NCBI RefSeq assembly: GCF_024362695.1
Contig: NC_065414.1
Coordinates: 5,721,501 to 5,785,500, forward strand
Source: Pectinophora gossypiella
Taxonomy: Eukaryota; Arthropoda; Insecta; Lepidoptera; Gelechiidae
DNA: 64,000 nt
Direction of reading: 5' to 3'
The position numbers and the translations under genes were made by a program. Below, in pieces: positions 1 through 10,990 of this stretch (positions are counted from its first letter, which is position 1; each line of letters begins with the position of its first letter). Below the pieces are notes generated by a model. The model searched no databases, had not been told where the DNA came from, and was given only the letters and a program-made list of their open reading frames with translations.

Positions 1-165
1 CAAGTCGCCCCTAAAAGGGGTGGAAAAGGAGATGGAAGAACTCAGAGAAGAATTTCAGAGCATGTTGTTCGCACAAATAACGCATTTGTATTACTTATGG
101 TTAAAGAGAATTTATTTCTTATTTCCAACATATTAAATGTCATTTACATAAGAAAAAAAGTACTT

Positions 166-501
166 ACAGTCATTTTCTTCTCCGCCGAAAAGGAAACGGA
201 CGGGAAATCGACAGGCATAAAATTTATGGAACATAACGTCAATTTTAAGCAGAAATCTAAAACAACCGTCTAAACATTTTACATCGGCCAATAACCCGAC
301 AGAATTAAGTTGACAGCACACGTCGAACGGTTTGCATACCAGTGAGATACTTTTTGATTCGCCCGGGTTATTCATTCATTTACTCATTCTTCCTAAAATT
401 TACGACTGTCAGTCATCCATCTCTTTCATTTTCGGTGAATAAGAAGATGACAGGTATAACTTAAAGTAAAATTAGTAGGTGTCTGCAGGAATCGGGTCCA
501 T
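166..501. mobile_element. MITE-1 copy 1, left end truncated
   Basis: This is a non-autonomous DNA-transposon-like repeat. Its right half carries the family's terminal sequence, reading inward on the minus strand as GATTCCTGCAGACACC near 477-494. The inner part holds TCCGCCGAAAAGGAAACGG at 181-199 and its inverted partner near 418-440, so the element folds on itself. The left terminal 70 bp or so seen in the copy at 21774 is missing. No open frame here is supported; the 80-codon minus frame across it is repeat sequence. Confidence 0.75.
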
Positions 502-1029
502 TGTCTCTATAAACTGCTAATTTCATCGCAGCTTTAATTTTTAAGCTTCTCTAAGAATACAAGGTTCTAAGCCCTGATTAGCAGGGTAAGAAGCAGGTAA
601 CAATGTTCCCGTAAATCCAAAGAAACTTGATGCGGGTACGTTAATTAAGTTTACCCGGTGCCTCTAGGTTACCGCACCTAAGGTTTGCCCAGGGGCTGTT
701 AACCCGGTATAAATCCACTCCGCAACTATTTTGATTTACCCATCCAGAGCAATTTACACTCTTGTTATAAACCTGATAATATGACCCCAGTTACCTGAGT
801 AATAAAACTTTTACAACGTAATCCTGGGAATTATGTAATCGTACTAATTAATGTACAGATTTTGCCTAATTTTCCATCCCGGGTAAGTATACACTTATCA
901 TATCATCGAAATACCTCGTTTATGTTTCGTAAGTATTATCAGACAAATATTAATTACGAGCAGTAGGAATAAAAATCCAGCTAAGTGCCAGTCGCACTCG
1001 CACACGAAGAGTTCCGTACAATGTAAATA
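502..1029. other. no recognisable feature
   Basis: AT-rich sequence without a supported gene, repeat or structure. Confidence 0.5.
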
Positions 1030-1375
1030 TGGGAGCCACCTGAAATATTAATATAATTATTTATTTTCGAAGTGAAAATATAATAATATTTCAAACGTCT
1101 ACCTGTTGCCATTGTTATCGAACTAAAACGAACATAAAATCACGTTTGTTTTATGGGAGCCCCCTTAAATATTTATTTTATTCTATTTTTTAGTATTTAT
1201 TGTCATAGCGGTAACAATAATACATTATCTGTGAAAATTTCAACTATCTGACTATCACGGTTCATGAGATAGGTTCAGCCTGGTGACAGACGGACGGACG
1301 GACAGCGGAATCTTAGTACCTAATAGTTTCCCGATTTTTATCCTTTGGCTACGGACCCTTAAAAATAAATGTAAT
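1030..1375. repeat. dispersed repeat with GACGGACGG signature
   Basis: The stretch has the tetranucleotide run GACGGACGGACGGACAGC at 1285-1302, preceded by TCACGGTTCATGAGATAGG and followed by TACGGACCCTTAAAAAT. I know this arrangement as a very common dispersed repeat of insect genomes. No terminal repeats or duplication are clear, so its class is not assigned. A fragment of its end (TTCCGTATCAAAACGGT) may occur near 18180. Confidence 0.55.
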
Positions 1376-2091
1376 TTTACAATAATTATAAAGGTTCTAA
1401 CGTTAACTTTCATCCACAGTTTTTTTTCACTTGTCGAAGTTAATAAAACAAAAACTGCATTCACAATTTTCCTCTAAACAATTTAGTTGGCATAAAATTC
1501 GTATTAAAAAACCAAGTCACCTAACGACCCTCTCAACCTACTAAGTAAGCAAAAAAGTGATAGATACCATGTAATTACTGGATACTTGAACCCATATAAC
1601 AGCTACTAGCCCTGATTACTACACAGGACCGTATTCAGACACAGCCATAGACAATATACGCTACTTGAAAACCTAGTCAAATGAGATTCTTTTTACGAAA
1701 TGTCAAAACGAAAGTTTCCTATGAAGTTGGAAATAATTTATGGAAATACTGTCTTGTGACGTCATCAATAAAAGCGGTCAAACGTCGTACTCATTGTTAT
1801 TTAATTCAGAAATAAAATTCGAATATAAGTCGACAAGTAAAATAAGATTGATTTTTAGTTGTGTTTGTCTGGCTTCTTTTTCTAGATTAGCATTTTGTAA
1901 TTTATCATCGACCTTATACCATATCACGGTGGCATAAGAAATTCTACATTTATTTGTGCTTTTATGCAACAAAGTATATTGATATTGTATTATTATTTTA
2001 ACATAGATTCTCAAATCCTTTCACGACGATGTGACGAAGATTATTAAAATTTTATGAAAATACTCGTATAGCTGATTCCAGTACACACCAA
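1376..2091. other. no recognisable feature
   Basis: AT-rich; short frames on both strands overlap each other near 1740-2010 and match no family I know. Confidence 0.5.
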
Positions 2092-2397
2092 CTAATTTTA
2101 TTTTAAATTATAGCTGTCAGTTTCTTTTTCGTCAAAAAGGAAAAGGACGGGTAAACGTTAGGCATAAACAACCCTCTCAAAACGTTAAAACCAATAACCT
2201 CAAGAATTAAATTGACAGCACACGTCAAATGGATAGCAATATCAGCAAGATTCCTATTTGATCCGCCCAGGTTATTAATTCATTAACTCATTCATTTTAA
2301 AATTGACAACTGTCAATCATCCGTCTCTTTCCTTTTCGGTGGGTAAGAAAATAACAGGTATAACTTTAAATAAAATTAGAAGGTGTCTGCAGGACTC
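2092..2397. mobile_element. MITE-1 copy 2
   Basis: Second copy of the palindromic MITE-1. The left arm begins ACTAATTTTATTTTAAATTA at 2091 and the right arm ends AAGGTGTCTGCAGGACT at about 2380-2396. Both arms carry the GAAAAGGAAAGGGACGG-type block in inverted orientation. The centre matches copy 1 (TTGACAGCACACGTC) with small indels. Confidence 0.75.
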
Positions 2398-2418
2398 AAA
2401 ACCATTGGATGTGTGCAA

Positions 2419-2700
2419 ATGGCTTTAGCAAAACTTCGCACTCTTCGCACGAAACTGACTAGTTCAGCCGAATATTCGGTTCGGTAATAGTCAAACAGGA
2501 TAATATTATTCGGTTATTCTGTTAAAATATTAAATGCCAAAAGAAATATTATATAATATAACATAAGTAGTGAATACATATAATAGTTACAACTGATTAC
2601 TTTGGTCACTTACTCAGATGGCTTTTGCAAAACTACGCACTCTTCGCACGAAACTGACTATTCAGCCGAATATTCTGTTCGGTAATAGTCAAACCGGATA
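2419..2700 (+). repeat. pair of ~84-bp direct repeats
   Basis: Two diverged copies of one sequence lie at 2419-2502 and 2618-2700. Both contain CTCTTCGCACGAAACTGACT followed by TCAGCCGAATATTC. The first holds the 12-bp palindrome CCGAATATTCGG at 2468-2479. The 115 bp between them are AT-rich. This may be an internal duplication within a decayed element; no coding potential is seen. Confidence 0.7.
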
Positions 2701-2967
2701 TAAAAAATATGAAATTATTTTACAAGGATCATGGCCACCCAAGATTTTCCTTTAGTCCTGCACCTTATTACCCGACTATCATTAAAAGACACTCGACATA
2801 TACTTTATAGCTCTGTGGCGGCCTCATCCTCAGTTAACGACTGTATATGAATATTCATTTTCACATACCTATTATAAGGATACTTACGTATATGTTTTAG
2901 ATGTTTGGGTTACTTTTGGATTGAGATCCTGTTTAATTTGTCCAATATATAATAAAAAAATCTATCT

Positions 2968-3321
2968 GAATGTGTAGAACTATCCGAAAACATAAACAGC
3001 CTATATCTAAAGGCCATACTGCTGGTCACAGACCTACCCTCAATCAACTGGATTGCGTATGAAGCATACTTCACCACGCTGGTTACTGCGAGTTGGTGAA
3101 AGTTTATTTATGGCTAACAGCCGGGAGCAAAGGCATAACGTGTCCTCCGAAGCGCGGAATCATCTTACCTTCCCGGACAATCAGTGTTTCGAAACTGCAA
3201 TGTCCACCAAACAAAGAGCAGTCTCACAAAGAAATTTCGACAATGTCCCCGTCGGGAATCGAACTCCGACCTCCAGATCGTGAGCCCAACACTCTAACCA
3301 CTTGACCACTAGGCGGTGTAG
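2968..3321 (-). mobile_element. SINE-A, near full length, tRNA head at right
   Basis: Read on the minus strand, the element starts with a tRNA-like head (AGTGGTTAGAGTGTTGGGCTC, B box GAGTTCGATTCCCG) at about 3235-3320. The conserved core follows (GCTTCGGAGGACACGTT type) and then the SINE-A 3' end ending GGCTGTTTATG near 2992. Internal pol III promoter boxes would drive its transcription. It is diverged from the younger copies at 33855 and 41020. It is not a functional tRNA gene. Confidence 0.85.
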
Positions 3322-3603
3322 GACTACGAAAAGAATATATTATTATTATTTTAATAAGTGGGATGCGTAGGTCGTTTTCATATAAGTAATTAAATTAGTG
3401 ATTCGAAACTTCTTTCTTGCGCCAGGAAATGGTAATTTATTTATGAAGGTTCAAATTATTTAATTTAAACATGATAATTTCCTGCCCTGAGCTGTGCCCG
3501 ATTCAAACAGCGTGACAGCAAGTACCTATAGGTAAGACCTCAGCGAAATAAATTAGGACAGGGTTTATTATATTAAGCCTGTAAAGTTTATTAACAATAT
3601 AAA
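3322..3603. other. no recognisable feature
   Basis: AT-rich unique-looking sequence between SINE-A and a DP-MITE. Confidence 0.45.
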
Positions 3604-4083
3604 TACAGGGTGTTAGTGACATCGTAAGGAATACTGAGAGGGACGATTCTGAGTTAATATCAAGTGGAATTTTCCGCCGCAAAATTCATGATTGTTTTTT
3701 TTAGTTTTTTAAATTATTGTCAATACGAATAGTTTTACGAGGGAAATTTCCACTTGATAACTCAGAATAATGACCTGAATCATCCCCCTCAGTATTTGTT
3801 ACGATATTACATACAGCCTGTACAGGTACATACAAGTAGCTATACATATAGAGAGGGTATTAGTGACATCGTAACAAATACTAAGGGGGATGATTCAGAC
3901 CATGATTCTGAGTTGATATCAAGTGAATTTTCCTGACAGAAAATTCATGAAGGTTATGGTGTTTTTTTAATTATTTTCCATTCCAAACTTCTGCGACGGA
4001 AAATTCCACTTGATATCAACACGGAATCATGGTCTGAATGATTCCTCAAAGTTTTCGTTACGATGTCACTATCACGCTGCATA
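3604..4083. mobile_element. DP-MITE copy 1 (two palindromic units)
   Basis: The outer end TACAGGGTGTTAGTGACATC (3604) is mirrored by CGATGTCACTATCACGCTG (4061-4079). Two foldback units of about 170-200 bp follow one another, each with arms carrying TTGATATCAAGTGGAATTTT and its inverse. A spacer containing GTACATACAAGTAGC (3828-3842) separates them. It has no coding capacity. The target duplication cannot be told apart from the TA at the palindrome ends. Confidence 0.85.
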
Positions 4084-4261
4084 ATATGGATAGATTTAAA
4101 TCTTAACCTAGCTTTGTTGCTAACGCAGTTGCCCTGTTATTTTTCACAAATCCTTATAATTACGTACATAATTGCACAGGTACATGCGTTAGTGGAAGCT
4201 GCTTATAGCATGATAGCAGTTTCTGAACCCAAGACAACATTTAAGTCGTAGGGCTAACGCA
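4084..4261. other. no recognisable feature
   Basis: Only short frames; nothing supported. Confidence 0.4.
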
Positions 4262-4330
4262 AACAGTCACACAGATACACACAAACACACACACACACTA
4301 ATATATACACATACACATACACACAAACCC
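4262..4330. repeat. (CA)n microsatellite, imperfect
   Basis: Run of CACACA and TACACA units interrupted by ATATAT; low complexity. Confidence 0.9.
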
Positions 4331-4644
4331 AATTAACATACAAAATGCATGTTTATTTGTTCTTATTTAAGCACAGTTTATTGTCAAATAAATTCAGTTT
4401 AACAATGGTCTGCCTAAACCGATGTTATAAAAGATGTAATTGCTGAACACTGCTTCCTGAGATACAGGTCTCCTAGTTCAGGTAGCAGGGTTATACTTCT
4501 GTAGCATTTGTGTGTCCTAGCTGTAGTACCCAATGTTGTGTCGATCTTTTTCTATGACAATAAACAATTATTTTATTTTTTTTATTTTATTTTAAAGAAT
4601 ACCTAATATATACCTAATATTTTAGTGACGCAATTCCTGTACTC
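4331..4644 (+). repeat. possible LINE 3' end
   Basis: The segment ends in GACAATAAACAATTATTTTA at 4556-4575 followed by T/A-rich repeats, which resembles the AATAAA plus short-repeat tail of insect LINEs. No coding portion is recognisable upstream, so the assignment is weak. Confidence 0.3.
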
Positions 4645-4765
4645 GACGCCATTGTTGTGGTTATATCACGCCTATTTCCCGTTGGGGTAGGCAGAGACCA
4701 CGGAATTCCACTTACTACGATCCTAACACACCCCTTTCGCTTTTTACACCTAACATGTCTGAAAC
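4645..4765 (-). mobile_element. LINE 3' tail remnant (SAYP family)
   Basis: On the minus strand this matches the C-terminal LINE tail seen better at 20995: here the remains of the ...ACCCCAACGGGAAATAGGCGTG end lie at 4662-4690 and the codons for GGAATTCC at 4702. The 5' part is lost. Confidence 0.6.
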
Positions 4766-5317
4766 AACAATACGACATTGAGACAAAGAAAATAATACAT
4801 ATATTTACGACCGCAGAATTAACCCGAACCCCTAAAGCAGTTTAGAATGGTTCAAAGTCCAAGAATAGAGGGGTTGGCCCACAATTTTTGGGTAAAACGA
4901 GTAAACATTTGTTCTCGAGTTGAAATTAATTTGTGTTGTGGCGTGTGCTTACAGGCGCAGTCACAAAGAAACCTGATATGGGTTTAATGTCCAGCACAGA
5001 GTGGGTACGTACAAAATGTGCAAATTACCAGTAGGCTAATTAGCAAATAAAAAAACGGCATAATTAGTCTTTTACAACAAAAAAATGGAGAGACAGCAGA
5101 GTAATGGCCCCGATGTTTGCGGAAACGCGGAGTGCGCACGCATCGCTGAATTTCAGACTTGTTTATAAATATTATTAAAATTCGAGAGAGCATAATGATG
5201 TTTTCTCTTTCATAGCCTTAGTATAAATTGTAATGGGTAATAGTAGGTAATCTTCATCACGACACACATACGGTTGTAATTTATAATTCAAAACTTTGAC
5301 AGGACATTATATTGATA
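4766..5317. other. no recognisable feature
   Basis: No repeat family or gene recognised; the minus-strand 69-codon frame at 4984-5193 has no known resemblance. Confidence 0.5.
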
Positions 5318-5325
5318 GTTAAACT

Positions 5326-5644
5326 TCTTCTATCGTATGGGCTGTGAGGTGGATGACCATTTTCATTAACCCTGGTGTCAGGGTTATTATTGAGCCGCTA
5401 AAGGCCCTTGACGTAACTCAAGTAACACAAGTAACGACTACGTACTTACATCAGTAAATAGTAACCGGGACCAACGGTTCAACGTGCCTTCCGAAGCACG
5501 GATCATCTTACTTCTGGACAATCAGGTGATCAGCCCGCAATGTCCTAACCAAAATAGGGATCACAAAGTGATTTGTCCCCACCGGGATTCAAACCCAGGA
5601 CCTCCGGATCGTGAGCAGAACTCTCAACTACTGGACTACAAGGC
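5326..5644 (-). mobile_element. SINE-B, full length
   Basis: The tRNA-like head is at the right (B box in GGGATTCAAACCC, 5583-5595). The core CGAAGCACGGATCATCTTAC is at 5493-5512, and the SINE-B 3' end with CTTCTTCTATCG sits at the left edge. A candidate 8-bp target duplication GTTAAACT lies at 5318-5325 and 5645-5652. The GCCGTTA at the right edge also belongs to the head, so the duplication may be slightly shorter. Confidence 0.85.
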
Positions 5645-5743
5645 CGTTAAACTAATATGCCATTCTATACACCCATATTTTTTTATCACCTGATCAACAT
5701 GACAGTCAACAGAGAAATCTGATAGGCAGTTAGGTTGTTATAT

Positions 5744-5885
5744 TCAAATTCAAATTCAAAAATATTCAGTAGGTAACATGGTTACACTTTGAATCGTCAA
5801 TTTTTACATAACGAACGTCGCATCCGCCTAAAACTACTGCAGCTTCTCACAACCTGTATAGCCGGGGAAAAGAAGCTGCAAGAAA
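5744..5885 (-). mobile_element. jockey-like LINE 3' UTR fragment
   Basis: On the minus strand it reads GGTTGTGAGAAGCTGCAGTA ... AATTGACGATTCAAAGTGTA and ends in repeats of GAATTT. The same 3' UTR follows the LINE coding remnant at 50595-50794. This copy is severely 5'-truncated and contains no coding sequence. Confidence 0.8.
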
Positions 5886-6085
5886 AACCTCGGCACAGGA
5901 CCCTAGATGTTCTTTAAAAAAATTAAAAATAATATGTAATGTTGTTTCCTGTGCAACATTATAATCCTGGTATCAATTAATATCACTAAAATAAAATAAC
6001 ACCAACAGATCACCAGCTCGTCAGTTCAATCACATGGCATATCTATAATAAACCTTGTCTACTTTTACGACATGTCTGGCATGAG

Positions 6086-6226
6086 CAGTCATGAGCAATT
6101 TCATGTACCCACTTTAGAACCCTGTCGCACTATCATAATATTTGATATTTAATTAGACTGTTTAACTTGTCAAAAAAGTGAATGTGACATGGTTTCAAAG
6201 TGTATACATATTAGTTATCGTAACCG
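6086..6226. mobile_element. MITE-TA copy 1
   Basis: Short MITE with TIRs CAGTCATGAGCAAT (left) and ATCGTAACCG (right, diverged). The interior GTACCCACTTTAGAACCCTG and GTGACATGGTTTCAAAGTG matches copies at 27368, 37148 and 56955. The TA after the right end fits a Tc1/mariner-type target; the left TA is lost. Confidence 0.75.
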
Positions 6227-6605
6227 TACGAATAAAGTGAAATCCACAGCTTAAATGCCAAAATGACAAAATTTTTCGCTGACGCAAACTTATTTGATGT
6301 CCTATTTCGTTATGGGTAATTCACTGGCCAGGAAATCATTTTTCTGTGTTTATCAATTTATATTTTTCAAGCACGTCCATAATGTAAATTTCCTTTGTAA
6401 TGTAAGCAGCAGAAATTTAATTAACTTCACTTCAAAGCCCCGTTAAGGGTCAATGGGTGCTCTGGAGGATTCCGTTTTGTGCAAAAAGGGGCAACTCAAA
6501 GTCATTTCCCTCCCGACTCCGGCGTTTTATAGAAACATTTCGACGTAGATTATGATATTAAATTGCTTAATTTGAAGGATACATTAACGGGAGGAAAGAG
6601 TTGTT
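6227..6605. other. no recognisable feature
   Basis: No supported feature. Confidence 0.4.
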
Positions 6606-6895
6606 TGACTCGTGATTACAGGCTACGTTCCTCGAAAAGGTTATAGATGGCGCAAAGGCACATTACATCTTCCACCCATTATTATTCTAATCAAAATTAA
6701 GAGAAGCAATTTAGGTACCTAGCAACATAATTATATAAAATATAATGGGATCTAAATATCAAGCAACAGTTATTTTACATTATATTTTCAAATAATTATG
6801 TAGTCAAGCAATGAGAAACAGGTAAATATCACATTAAAGCTGTAAAACGCCATCTATATTATTTATGGTGAACGTAGCCTGGAAAGTCCCTCTTT
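6606..6895. mobile_element. MITE-2 copy 1, internally deleted
   Basis: The inverted ends are AGGCTACGTTC...ATAGATGGCG (6621-6655) and CGCCATCTATA...GAACGTAGCCTG (6849-6881). The interior ATTATTATTCTAATCAAAAT and AATAATTATGTAGTCAAGCA match the copies at 26093 and 28549. It is shorter than the others (about 290 against 520 bp). Confidence 0.75.
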
Positions 6896-6904
6896 GAAAT
6901 AACA

Positions 6905-7640
6905 AGACGGAATAACATAACATAACAAATACTTTATTGCACAAACAGGAAAAAACAAAATACAAAACAAAAGAGAAATAGAATTAGTACAATAGGCGGC
7001 CTTATTGCTAAGTAGCAATCTCTTCCAGGCAACCTTTAAGTATAGGAGATATTGAATATTAAGTAATATAGCGGGATAGTGCAGCATGGGAATACTTGTG
7101 CATATAAAAATAAATACACTTTCGACTACATAAACTACATAATAATAATACACATAATTATAATTGCTATAATAAATAAATATCACTACTTAAACTACTA
7201 CATATACTATGGAAGAAAAGGAGTAGATAGATTATGAAGATGAAGAGGAAATAGAGGTAAGGAAATGCGCCTTGACTTGCCGTTTATAGGACTCCAATGA
7301 CGAAGCTCTCCTAATGCTTTCAGGCAGAGAATTCCACAAACGGACAGCTTGCACCGTGAAAGACTTGGAGTAGAAAGTTGAGGAATGGGAAGGAATATTT
7401 AGAGACAGATTGTTGGATGAACGGAGGTTGCGGGTAAGAGTGGAAGAATGAAAGACGAAGCGATCTTTAAGATAGCAAGGAGATTTAGGGTTAAAAAGGA
7501 TATTGCTGGTTTAGATAGCAACTTCCAACAATCCCCACTGAAACAGCATGGTGGATATGCTCCATACTCCCGTATGATTGAGGGGAAGTCTGTGCGCAGC
7601 AGTGGGACGTAATAAGTAGAGTATTTATGTAAGGTAGCAA
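6905..7640 (-). mobile_element. 5'-truncated LINE, minus strand
   Basis: Read on the minus strand, a reverse-transcriptase C-terminal tail (see 7232-7493) is followed by a 3' UTR. The UTR contains GCAATAAGGCCGCCTATTGT (7010-6990) and ends GTGCAATAAAGTATTTGTTA (6946-6926), a tail type common in moth LINE transcripts. Upstream, 7548-7606 matches the SINE-A body (GTCCCACTGCTGCGCACAG), so the element or its target is a mosaic with SINE sequence. Confidence 0.75.
7232..7493 (-). pseudogene. LINE reverse-transcriptase C-terminal tail
   Basis: The minus-strand reading gives KDRFVFHSSTLTRNLRSS, then QAVRLWNSLPESIRRASS and LESYKRQVKAHFL, ending in a serine run and TAA at 7234-7232. The W-N-S-L-P block followed by a short basic K-x-x-F-L tail is typical of the last 80 residues of insect LINE polyproteins. 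There is no palm domain, so it cannot be active. Frame intact over about 85 codons. Confidence 0.75.
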
Positions 7641-8737
7641 CTTAGCAAGTAGGTCTTCAAACTCAAGAGTTGGTTTTTTTATGATTATTATTCTTCAATG
7701 GGAATATTCATATATTATTATCACCGTTTTGAAATTTATAAATTAACGTATCCAGTAGATAATGGTACTATCAGTTTATCAGCAAGTGCTGAAAGACCCG
7801 AAGACACTTTTAGCCACTTTAATATAATCTCGTGTTTATGGAAACCAGCTTATCTGCCGAGGCGGTCAGCATATTGCCGTTTCACAAGCATTTTATGTTA
7901 ATCACGGGTAGGGTCGACAAAAAAGTTTGGACAGTCGTCTAGAGCACTCTCCTTTCTGTCCCCTATTCACATGCAAATTTGAATGAAGGACCGATTTTTT
8001 TGTTGAATAGCCAAGGCATGTTAGATCCGGGATTAAAGCAGTCATAACAAAAGGGGTATAATCTTCACAGTAAGTACTTAAAAGTTTAGTACGGAGAGAC
8101 GATAAAGTGTATGAAAGGATCGTACTTCTGTTTGTGCCCTGGTAAATAAAATAAAACATAAAATATTTTATAAATAAATAGTAAATATTTTGATATAACT
8201 ATTTCTCTAATAGCAGACTTAAAAATGTTCCATTTTATTGTGTGTTTTTGGATCAGCTTCAAAAATTCTTATTGTATCGTGTCATTGCATTGTAGTTATC
8301 ATTAAAATCTTCGTAAGTAAATGTTTAAAGGTTACTCATTTATGAGTGTAATGAAGTATTTGTTTATACTTGTACGGCGCACGATTTGCGCTCATTGGGC
8401 CTTTTCAACCGCTTTACTATACTTACTCTTAATATACTTACTTACTTTTAAAGTAGTTGAACGTCCTGTCTATGATGAAAATATAAAAATGTGATCCCGT
8501 AAACACATAATGTAGGTACGCTTTTGCGGTGTCCTTACAGCGTGTCACCTATACGTGCAAATTTTATTTGTAAGAATTGTAGTAATACTTACCACGCGAC
8601 ATGCAAATATACAAAACATAAACACACTACTGGGGTGCAAAAAAAATATCAAAAATATTTATTCTTCAAAATTAGCTTACATAGTTAGCGTTTTTGGGCC
8701 AAAAAAATAATTACATATTAAGTATGTAATTAGCTGT
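7641..8737. other. no recognisable feature
   Basis: About 1.1 kb of AT-rich sequence with only short overlapping frames. Confidence 0.5.
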
Positions 8738-8935
8738 AAAAATACTACCACATCGAAAGCTGTATTGCTGAGGGAAAGACGTGGCCAGAAAACCTCCCAG
8801 CACAGGGCCCTACTGTTTCATGTTTTGCTTTCTTTTGTGTCAGAGGTACATCCATCGCAAGATGAAGTAAATACCCAAACCTCACCGAGCTTTTTGTTAG
8901 ACCAACGTGACATGTCGTGAGCTGAATCGCCGTTT
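8738..8935 (-). repeat. repeat S copy 1
   Basis: Carries ACCTCACCGAGCTTTTTGTT (8880-8899) and AGAGGTACATCCATCGCAAG (8841-8860). Both occur, inverted, in the copies at 17290 and 60205 and partly at 44985. It is a dispersed retroposon-like repeat without coding potential and of unknown class. Confidence 0.6.
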
Positions 8936-9402
8936 ATAATCTTACTAAAAAAATTAATCATGAGACAACTTTCAGCCACTTTAGATACGCAATTCCAAGA
9001 TCCCTACTTTAACGACACATCTATGATTGATACACGAATATGATAAAATTTTTGCCACAACAATGTAAAAAGCCAGAAGCAAAATTGCCTTTAAAATTTT
9101 AATATAGTTCCCGAAAGAAGTGGTAGTTTCGCAAAACTTTAAGTGGGTGCTCGTCGACAATGCATTTTGTACATGAAACTTGAATATAACTGAGGGCAAC
9201 TTTGAATATCCAGAGCAAACTGTAATGCTTGCTCCATTTTCAATTTAAAAATCTATATGTAAAAGTTATCATCTTTTACTTTGATATTAAAGTTAGTAAT
9301 ATATCCGGATTACAGGAAAAGCTTTTCTTTACTAAATGGGACACATTTTGACTGTTAACCTATGTGTCTATAAGCTTCCGTGTATACGATTATTTGATTA
9401 GA
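8936..9402. other. no recognisable feature
   Basis: No supported feature. Confidence 0.45.
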
Positions 9403-9562
9403 TCTTCTCTTCTATCGTATGGGTTGATGAGGTTGGTACTCCACCTCATCAACCCTGGTGTTAGGGTTTCTATTGAGCCGCCAGAGGCCCCTGACATAGC
9501 TCATGAAACGACTACTTACTTACATACATCAGTAACCACTGGACCACGGAGGCCGTTATTAA
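9403..9562 (-). mobile_element. SINE-B with internal deletion
   Basis: The 3' end (TCTTCTATCGTATGGGTTG, AACCCTGGTGTTAGGG) at 9408-9470 jumps from CATCAGTAA directly to the extreme tRNA-head end CACTGGACCACGGAGGCCG (9537-9555). The core and most of the head are missing. Confidence 0.8.
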
Positions 9563-9921
9563 AATTTGATTAGATAATGGATTGATAGGTACTCGATTTA
9601 GAAGGCGATCAACTGCTTATATTTCCGGGAATGTCAATATTTATCTGAGTAATTGGTATAAACAGTGACAGCAAATTGTCTTCTGATTACTTGTGGCTCG
9701 GCCCACCGTATTAGGGACTCCGGCTGTGAGTTTATATAATTATTATAATCCACCACACATAAATGAATTTATAAAAAAAACACGTAGTGTCGTCCATATT
9801 CGCTGTCTAAACAGGCGCGTGCCGGTTTGTTTGCCGCGAACAAACAGAGTCCTCTGCCATATTTACATAGGGCTTAGCCGTCTCCAGGTGTTGCTGTTTA
9901 CTGTGCGCGTACTGTGATTTG
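9563..9921. other. retroposon T tail scrap, otherwise nothing
   Basis: At 9675-9722 GTCTTCTGATTACTTGTGGC and CGGCTGTGAGTTTAT are a decayed end of retroposon T. The remainder is not recognised. Confidence 0.45.
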
Positions 9922-10140
9922 TGTGGCTTGTACTGTGACGTCACGCGATACACTTGACTTATGTCTGGACTGTTGTGTTCTAAAATCGAATTTGAATTTT
10001 CAATTCTAAGATTCTGGGCGTGGTAAAATCGAATTTACTATGCTCATGTGATAATTGTGGCTTATACTGTTACGTCACTACACCCTTCACTAATGTCTAG
10101 ATTGATGTATTCTAAAATTGAATTCGAATTCTGTGCGTGC
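9922..10140 (+). repeat. imperfect tandem duplication with CRE-like site
   Basis: Two related blocks, 9922-10022 and 10056-10140, both run TGTGGCTT(G/A)TACTGT then a GTCACG/ACGTCAC site, ...ATGTCT(G/A)GA, TCTAAAAT(C/T)GAATT and finally TTCTG(G/T)GCGTG. The first contains the palindrome TGACGTCA (9936-9943), a CREB/ATF-type core. No gene is attached, so a regulatory role is speculative. Confidence 0.6.
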
Positions 10141-10329
10141 AAAATGGAATTAAAATTATAATTTATTTTCATGATTATTTAATTTCAATTAATAATATTA
10201 TTTATTACAAAAAAGAAATATAAATAAAGCACGTATTTATAATTGAGAAGTTTTAATGAATTTAATTTGCAATAAATATTCGGATCAGCTGATTTTTTAT
10301 AAATTATTCAATTTCGTGCCATGTTTGAG

Positions 10330-10592
10330 TTCCTTTTTTTTGGCGTGACTTATTGTAACAATAGAATAAGATTGTAAAAATACTAACACCTATGGATTGT
10401 AATGTCTGAAAATAAATCTTTATTATTATTATTGTAGATTTGCCGCAGATGGCATTAACTACTTGGCCGGACAAATGGGAAGCGCTGAGGGCTCTCACCC
10501 GGTCCAAATTAAAGACAACAAGCCAGAGGGTGCCCAGTTGGGCGCGAACCTCGGCTCAGGGCTTCGTCTAAGAGGATAATGTTTGAGTTCCG
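10330..10592 (-). mobile_element. retroposon P with nested LINE tail
   Basis: On the minus strand the element runs from CTGAGCCGAGGTTCGCGCCC through TTTGTCCGGCCAAGTAGTT to a poly(A) tail, seen here as the T-run at 10333-10341. A 72-bp LINE end interrupts it at 10358-10429. It is non-coding, although a short frame is often open across it. Confidence 0.75.
10358..10429 (+). mobile_element. 5'-truncated LINE end nested in retroposon P
   Basis: The sequence ends GAAAATAAATCTTTATTATT, a polyadenylation signal plus (TTA)n tail. It is flanked by TATTGTA at 10351-10357 and 10430-10436. Removing it rejoins the expected P sequence CTTATTGTAGATTTGCCGC. Confidence 0.7.
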
Positions 10593-10739
10593 TAATCGAT
10601 CGATTTGTATAAAAAGCAATTTTGTTTTTTATCACTGGTAGGATGACCAACTTACAGCACAGTGGGGAGTTTTCCTCTTAGTTCATTATCAATATACAGA
10701 AATGGCGTTGATATCACTTTAAGAAAAAAATTGGGTAGT

Positions 10740-10990
10740 AACGGAAAAATTACGAAATTCTTATCACTAAGCAAAGACAGATCTTAAAGTGACGAAAAGC
10801 GTTTTCTTTTTTCAAATTACTTATTTATCAATTTTAATAAAGAAAAATTTTATAATAAGTGCGACAATTTGTGACGTTTTTCTGTGACGTATCAGGTTGC
10901 ACACAAATTCCATAGTAATTTCGTATTTTGACGTCTATTAAATAGTGATTTGGTTAGTTAGGAACTAGCCTATTATTTAACGTTCCCATA
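10740..10990. repeat. repeat U copy 1
   Basis: Shares CAAAGACAGATCT(T/-)AAA, TGACGT.., TTCCATAGTAATTTCGT and GACG followed by GTGATTTG with 21190-21375. Class unknown; no coding potential. Confidence 0.55.
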
